NCBI GenBank assembly: GCA_904501945.1
Contig: CAJGCU010000050.1
Location: 1-17,905, forward strand
DNA: 17,905 nucleotides
From: an uncultured Bacteroidaceae bacterium
GTDB taxonomy: Bacteria; Bacteroidota; Bacteroidia; Bacteroidales; Bacteroidaceae
Direction: 5' to 3'
A program made the position numbers and the translations under genes. Below the pieces are notes generated by a model. The model had not been told where the DNA came from. It saw nothing but the letters and a program-made list of their open reading frames with translations, and ran no database searches. This document shows, piece by piece, positions 13,438 through 17,905 of this stretch (its first letter is position 1; every line of letters begins with the position of its first letter).

Positions 13438-14628
13438 ATGAACATGATGAAAAACATTTTCTGCATGTTGAGCATATCAGCAATGCTCTTGCCTGTAACA
13501 GTCCTGGCGCAGGCACCCGAGAGTTCCACACTTACAAATGATGTCATTAAGATTAGCGACCTCACTTATGATTCTGATGCGGATGCGCACTATTTCACCG
13601 TCAGCATCGAGGGAGAGAAGGAAGGACAGAACTATGTTAACTACCAGATGGACATCACTCTGCCCAATGGCATCAGTTATTATTACACGGCTGGAGGCTC
13701 TGACGAACCTGTTTATTGGGTTGCGATGTATGAAGATCAAGATTTCTATCCATTTACAAAAGCGATGAATAAAATCACCTTTGACCACAACTTTGAGTTC
13801 GAGTTTCCTGAGTCAAACCGCCTTCGAGTACTTTGCTATACAACAAAGAATATACCTTTCAAGTCAAAGGACGGAATACTATTCTATGCCTATGTGAAGG
13901 TGGACGACGAGGTCTTCGCTTCCTCTTTTTCACCCAAGCCATTGGTAACAGTTACAACAGTGCGCATATCTGACAAAGACGCAAAATCATATCACATCAA
14001 CGATTTCACTTCACGCCCTTTCTCTACTGGCATCGCATCTGAGCGTAACCTGAAGCTCTACATCAATGCAAGCAATCAGGTTGGCACGCTCATCCTGCCT
14101 TTCAGTGCCGAGCTTCCACAGGGCGTGAAAGCCTATACTTGCGCGGCGGTTGATGCTGAAGAGGAAGACTTGCTCTCTCTGGTTCCGGCATCCTCGTTCG
14201 AAGCCTGCAAGCCCTACCTTGTGTATGCTCCCAATGGCTATGATGGCACGCTGAGCGGCACAGTCGATATGAGCCGTGATTATCCCCTCGACGACATCTA
14301 TTCCGAAGGCATGCTCACAGGAGTGCTCAAGACCACCGTTGTCAACAGCGGATACATCATGCAGAATCAGGGCGATGGACCGATGTTTTACAATGCCGAA
14401 GGCTCCAGCTTCAGCCTCAATGCAGGCCGTTGCTACCTCACTCCTGCACAGTCGGCTTCTATCAAGGCATACGCTTTCGACTTCGGACAGGCAAACGCTA
14501 TCGAAGGGGTGACAGACAGCAAGCCTGCTGACGGCAACGGAGTAATCTACGACCTTACAGGACGTCCTGTCGTTGCTCCGGCACAAGGCATGTACATCTT
14601 TAACGGAAAGAAAATTTTTGTGAAGTAA
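13438..14628 (+). CDS. Secreted protein with cohesin-like N-terminal domain and Bacteroidales C-terminal tail
   Basis: This 396-residue protein has a signal peptide (1-24, ending VLA before Gln25). Residues about 35-180 (DVIKISDLTYDSDADAHYFTVSIEG ... MDITLPNGIS ... LRVLCYTTKNIPFKSKDGILFYAYV) have the layout of the cohesin-like carbohydrate-protein scaffold domains common in Bacteroidetes surface proteins. A second beta-rich part (about 205-350, LKLYINASNQVGTLILPFSAELP) looks like the putative secretion or adhesion modules of the same proteins. Residues 368-396 carry the tail VIYDLTGRPV...GMYIFNGKKIFVK, an export or anchoring tail of Prevotella-like organisms. It lies downstream of the long structured leader and 20 nt before the giant LRR gene, so the two are probably one transcript. 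The precise function is unknown. Confidence 0.85.
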   Translation: MNMMKNIFCMLSISAMLLPVTVLAQAPESSTLTNDVIKISDLTYDSDADAHYFTVSIEGEKEGQNYVNYQMDITLPNGISYYYTAGGSDEPVYWVAMYEDQDFYPFTKAMNKITFDHNFEFEFPESNRLRVLCYTTKNIPFKSKDGILFYAYVKVDDEVFASSFSPKPLVTVTTVRISDKDAKSYHINDFTSRPFSTGIASERNLKLYINASNQVGTLILPFSAELPQGVKAYTCAAVDAEEEDLLSLVPASSFEACKPYLVYAPNGYDGTLSGTVDMSRDYPLDDIYSEGMLTGVLKTTVVNSGYIMQNQGDGPMFYNAEGSSFSLNAGRCYLTPAQSASIKAYAFDFGQANAIEGVTDSKPADGNGVIYDLTGRPVVAPAQGMYIFNGKKIFVK

Positions 14629-14648
14629 CTAAAACTAATACAATAATT

Positions 14649-17600
14649 ATGAAAAAAGTATTTATTACCCTTGTAGCCCTGTGCGCCATGAGTATGGGAG
14701 CATGGGCTGAATCAAGCGAACGAGGAGGTTCCATGAACCTTGAAGGCATTCTTATGTGGAAGATGCCCGCTGTTGGTGGCACAATGACCATTTATGGCGA
14801 TGACTATCGGCCTATGATGGACTATTCATCTGCAGATGACAATCTCCGTCATTTCGCTGGCCCTGAAGTTGAGTCAATCGACATGCAGAAGGGTTTCAAC
14901 ATCGGAAACTACGCCTTCAGCCAGTTGGAGAATCTGGAGTCGGTAACGCTACATGGCTCATCGGCTACTGTTTTCCCTATCTATTGCATCGGTGAGAATG
15001 CTTTCGCCGGTTCATCCAAGTTGGCGAGCATCAATTCTGAGATTTTGGACGACCTCCGCTATATCGGTGCCAATGCTTTTGCCGGTACTGCCATCAAGAC
15101 TTTTACAATTAAAAAGCCCATGGGCAGAGAGCTGGCTTACTATGCCACTTCAGAGCAAGGTTTCCCTTTCATCCTGGACAGAGCGCATTGCTACATCGGT
15201 GCGAATGCCTTTGCCGACTGCCCTTACCTCAGCACAGTCTATATGAAGGACGATACACCGTTTGCTGATACCTACACCAACTTCCTCAACGACTATGCTT
15301 ACCTGGTGGTGGACAATGCAAAGGTAGATTCTACCTACAGTGCAGCATGGCCTGAGATTGCCGACCGCATCATCTACTTGCAGGAGACTGTTCCGTTCAC
15401 CAACGAAGAGGTGAAGGAAATCTGTGTCAACAAGTGGGACACCAACGGCGACGGCGAACTGAGCTACGAAGAGACTTTTGCAGTGACAGACTTCGGCGAT
15501 GCTTTTGCAGGAAATACCACCATCACCAAGATCGACGGACTGGAGCCTTTCGTCAATGTCACAGTCATCGGCAGCGGCACTTTCGCGGGCTGCACAGCAT
15601 TGGAGAGCATCACCATCCCTCCATTCGTTACTGACATTGCCGATGATGCCTTCACCGGCTGCACCAACCTCAAGGAGATACACTTCGTGAACAAGACTCC
15701 GTTAATGAAGGACTTCACTGTTCAGACCAACGACCGCACATATATCATCGTACCAGACAATGCGGTAGGTGCATACGATAGCCAGTGGGCCGATAAGAAA
15801 AACTTGATTTTTGGTGAGGGCCATATTCGCTTTCAATGTCCTGTGACTGAACAGATTTGTGTAGCTAATTGGGATACCAACAAGGATGGAGGATTGAGCT
15901 ATGCAGAAGCAGCTGCGGTGACAAATATTAGTACTAAATTTAGTTCTAATACAAAAATTACATCTTTTGATGAATTGATGTTTTTTACAGGTGTGAAATC
16001 AATTGCTCAAGATGCATTCAAGAATAGTTCAAGTCTCACCTCTGTAACAATCCCGAACAGTGTAACATCCATAGGATCCTATGCATTCTTTGGCTGCTCA
16101 GGTCTTACCTCTGTAACCATCCCGAACAGTGTAACATCGATAGGAAGCAGTGCATTCTCTGACTGCTCAAACTTGACTTCTGTACATATAACAGATTTAT
16201 CAGCTTGGTGCAAAATCGGTTTTAGTACTCCTAATTCAAATCCATTATATTACGCACATCACTTATATTTGAATGGTGAGGAAATTAAAGATTTGATTAT
16301 TCCTAATGATATTCAATCGATAGGAAACTATGCATTCTATAAATGCTCAGGTCTTACCTCTGCGACCATCCCAAACAGTGTAACATCGATAGGAAACTCT
16401 GCTTTCTCTGATTGCTCAGGCCTTACCTCTGTGACCATCCCGAACAGTGTAACATCGATAGGAGGTTATGCATTCTCTGGTTGCTCAGGCCTTACCTCTG
16501 TGACCATCCCAAACAGTGTAACATCAATAGGAAACAATGCATTCGATAAAGTTCGAATAGTCATATTCGAATCGGAAACGCCTGTTCCTGTAAAATATAA
16601 TAGTTTCTCTGATATTGCTGTTTATTTTGTTCCTGATGAATCGGTAGAAGACTACACGAATGCATGGACTGCAGTGGATTGGTACCGAATAAGAGGAAAA
16701 AGTGGATTAAATGGATTGTCGTCAGGATGGAAAGAAGTTGTTTGTGAAGCGCAAGCTACAACATCGCATTTGGCAGAACTGATAGGAGAAGAACATCTGC
16801 TTGATGTAGTAAGGCTCCGCATTTCAGGTACTATCAACAGTTATGACATGATGGTGATGGGTAATAAGATGCAGAACCTTCTTGAACTTGACCTTACCAA
16901 TGTAACCATTGTAGCAAACAGTTACAATTATGGAACAGCAGTATCCCAGAATGATGTATTTCCTGACTTTATGAAGGGAAGAAATGTTCAAACCATACTG
17001 TTACCAAAATCAATTACAAAAATAGGAAAAAATGCTTTGGAGAATTGCCGAGGAATCACATCCATTACAATCCCAGACAATGTCATTACTATTGACAGTT
17101 ACGCATTTAGTAACACAGCTTTGAGAACTGTAAATATAACAGCTAACAGCAAACTAAAAAGCATTGAAGATTATGCCTTCTACCAAACTAGAGGAATTCA
17201 GAATTTAGACTTGTCAAATGCATCTCAACTGACATCAATAGGTAATTACGCTTTTGCTAGTTCTAGTACTTATTCAAACTTGAGTAGCATCACATTTCCT
17301 GCATCTTTAAAAAGTATTGGTACTGAAGCGTTTGCATTTACCAGCTTAAAATCTGTAAGAATAAATGCATCTATCGGGAAGTATGCATTTAGATATAACA
17401 GATATTTAACCGATGTAACCATTGGTAATGATGCTACCACCATAGGTGTAAATGCTTTTGAAGAATGTCCAGCATTGGAAAAAGTAGAAATAGGGACGGG
17501 TATAACTTCCTTACCGCAATATCTGTTCAAAAACTGTAAAGCACTCAAGGAGGTGAAACTTTCGCCAAAGACCACTACTATTCAGAGCTATGCTTTCGAT

Positions 17601-17905
17601 AATTGTACAGGTCTGACAGAGTTCCACCTGCCTCCGTATCTGACTACCATCCAGACCGATGCTTTCAGGGGATGCAGCAACCTGAAAGAGATCTATGCCT
17701 ATATGCCAGATGTGCCAGCTATCAGCATAAGCTCATTCACCAACTACAAAACAAGTACACTCTATGCGCCTGGCTTCCTTTGGAATGCCTATTTCTATGA
17801 CAACGGATGGAACCAGTTCCTGCAGGTTCTGAAGTGTGACCTCCGTCCGGGCGACTACGAGGCGTTCTATACCAACAAGGACCTCCTATTCAAGGAGGGC
17901 GAGGA
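14649..17905 (+). CDS. BspA-like leucine-rich-repeat surface protein with two EF-hand modules (open at the window end)
   Basis: The frame stays open from ATG 14649 to the last base, at least 1085 residues, so the 3' end is missing. A signal peptide (1-20, ending GAWA) is followed by BspA/TpLRR repeats of LRR_5 type, with units such as LTSVTIPNSVTSIGxxAFxxCSG. Two EF-hand-type calcium loops with all ligand positions are present: DTNGDGELSYEE (264-275) and DTNKDGGLSYAE (409-420). Each follows a Cys-Val...W motif and leads into an LRR block, so the module is duplicated. Residues about 690-800 (LSSGWKEVVCEAQATTSHLAEL) resemble a second N-terminal domain of LRR proteins. Such proteins are surface adhesins or ligand-binding proteins. 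GC content drops sharply inside the gene (about 15895-17450), and 69-bp DNA repeats are nearly identical, so assembly by recombination is likely. Confidence 0.93.
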   Translation, partial: MKKVFITLVALCAMSMGAWAESSERGGSMNLEGILMWKMPAVGGTMTIYGDDYRPMMDYSSADDNLRHFAGPEVESIDMQKGFNIGNYAFSQLENLESVTLHGSSATVFPIYCIGENAFAGSSKLASINSEILDDLRYIGANAFAGTAIKTFTIKKPMGRELAYYATSEQGFPFILDRAHCYIGANAFADCPYLSTVYMKDDTPFADTYTNFLNDYAYLVVDNAKVDSTYSAAWPEIADRIIYLQETVPFTNEEVKEICVNKWDTNGDGELSYEETFAVTDFGDAFAGNTTITKIDGLEPFVNVTVIGSGTFAGCTALESITIPPFVTDIADDAFTGCTNLKEIHFVNKTPLMKDFTVQTNDRTYIIVPDNAVGAYDSQWADKKNLIFGEGHIRFQCPVTEQICVANWDTNKDGGLSYAEAAAVTNISTKFSSNTKITSFDELMFFTGVKSIAQDAFKNSSSLTSVTIPNSVTSIGSYAFFGCSGLTSVTIPNSVTSIGSSAFSDCSNLTSVHITDLSAWCKIGFSTPNSNPLYYAHHLYLNGEEIKDLIIPNDIQSIGNYAFYKCSGLTSATIPNSVTSIGNSAFSDCSGLTSVTIPNSVTSIGGYAFSGCSGLTSVTIPNSVTSIGNNAFDKVRIVIFESETPVPVKYNSFSDIAVYFVPDESVEDYTNAWTAVDWYRIRGKSGLNGLSSGWKEVVCEAQATTSHLAELIGEEHLLDVVRLRISGTINSYDMMVMGNKMQNLLELDLTNVTIVANSYNYGTAVSQNDVFPDFMKGRNVQTILLPKSITKIGKNALENCRGITSITIPDNVITIDSYAFSNTALRTVNITANSKLKSIEDYAFYQTRGIQNLDLSNASQLTSIGNYAFASSSTYSNLSSITFPASLKSIGTEAFAFTSLKSVRINASIGKYAFRYNRYLTDVTIGNDATTIGVNAFEECPALEKVEIGTGITSLPQYLFKNCKALKEVKLSPKTTTIQSYAFDNCTGLTEFHLPPYLTTIQTDAFRGCSNLKEIYAYMPDVPAISISSFTNYKTSTLYAPGFLWNAYFYDNGWNQFLQVLKCDLRPGDYEAFYTNKDLLFKEGE
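16032..16556 (+). repeat. Near-identical 69-bp tandem repeats coding for LRR units
   Basis: The 69-bp unit (23 codons) occurs from 16032 and 16101, then again as three contiguous copies from 16350, 16419 and 16488 to 16556. A diverged piece lies between. Units share ACCTCTGT(A/G)ACCATCCC-like stretches and AACAGTGTAACATC with only scattered changes, so copy number can vary in frame by slippage or recombination. Confidence 0.85.

Noticed and set aside
14011..14586. 191-codon open frame opposite the secreted cohesin-like protein
   Set aside because: It is the antisense shadow of a well-supported gene and shows no recognisable motif.
16032..16556. Regularly spaced repeats considered as a CRISPR array
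   Set aside because: The units are contiguous, lack unique spacers, and code in frame for leucine-rich repeats.
14649..17905. LRR gene as a pseudogene because no stop is seen
   Set aside because: The frame is uninterrupted to the window edge. The missing stop is caused by the end of the window.

Overview
The window looks like a chromosomal segment from a member of the Bacteroidales, most probably a Prevotella-like organism. The evidence is several promoters of the Bacteroidetes type (TAnnTTTG at -7, often with TTTG or TTG about 20 nt upstream), families largely confined to this phylum (DUF4252, DUF4923), a BspA-type leucine-rich-repeat surface protein, and secreted proteins ending in a YDLTGRxV...GMYIxNGKKxxVK tail. 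Only one clear Shine-Dalgarno sequence was seen. The assignment rests on family knowledge, not on a marker-gene comparison.

Layout, left to right. Positions 1-2285 read on the minus strand: the 5' end of a glucose-1-phosphate thymidylyltransferase (rfbA), then an ilvE plus sugar-nucleotidyltransferase pair closed by a strong terminator. Positions 2286-3019 are gene-poor and hold a triple palindromic repeat. A tyrosine-rich lipoprotein (minus, 3020-3679) follows. Positions 3932-6536 form a plus-strand four-gene locus: a large secreted protein with two DUF4252-like halves, an ECF sigma factor, a small membrane protein placed like an anti-sigma factor, and a DUF4252 protein. A shared hairpin separates it from a convergent DUF4923 gene. 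A divergent promoter pair then leads into a FtsB/DivIC-type division protein and a small membrane protein. The housekeeping genes purB, an RsuA/RluB-type pseudouridine synthase with a very long RGG/GYNQ-rich N-terminus, and asnS follow, ending in a textbook terminator.

The right end is accessory. A good promoter at 12956-12988 starts a roughly 400-nt non-coding stretch with several hairpins and a terminator-like end. It lies in front of a secreted cohesin-like protein and a very large LRR protein that runs off the window. The LRR gene carries two EF-hand modules, near-identical 69-bp repeats and a clear internal drop in GC, so it looks like a mosaic.

The strongest candidates for something undescribed are the structured leader RNA at about 12993-13391, the sigma-factor locus flanked by three DUF4252-like domains, and the low-complexity N-terminus of the pseudouridine synthase.
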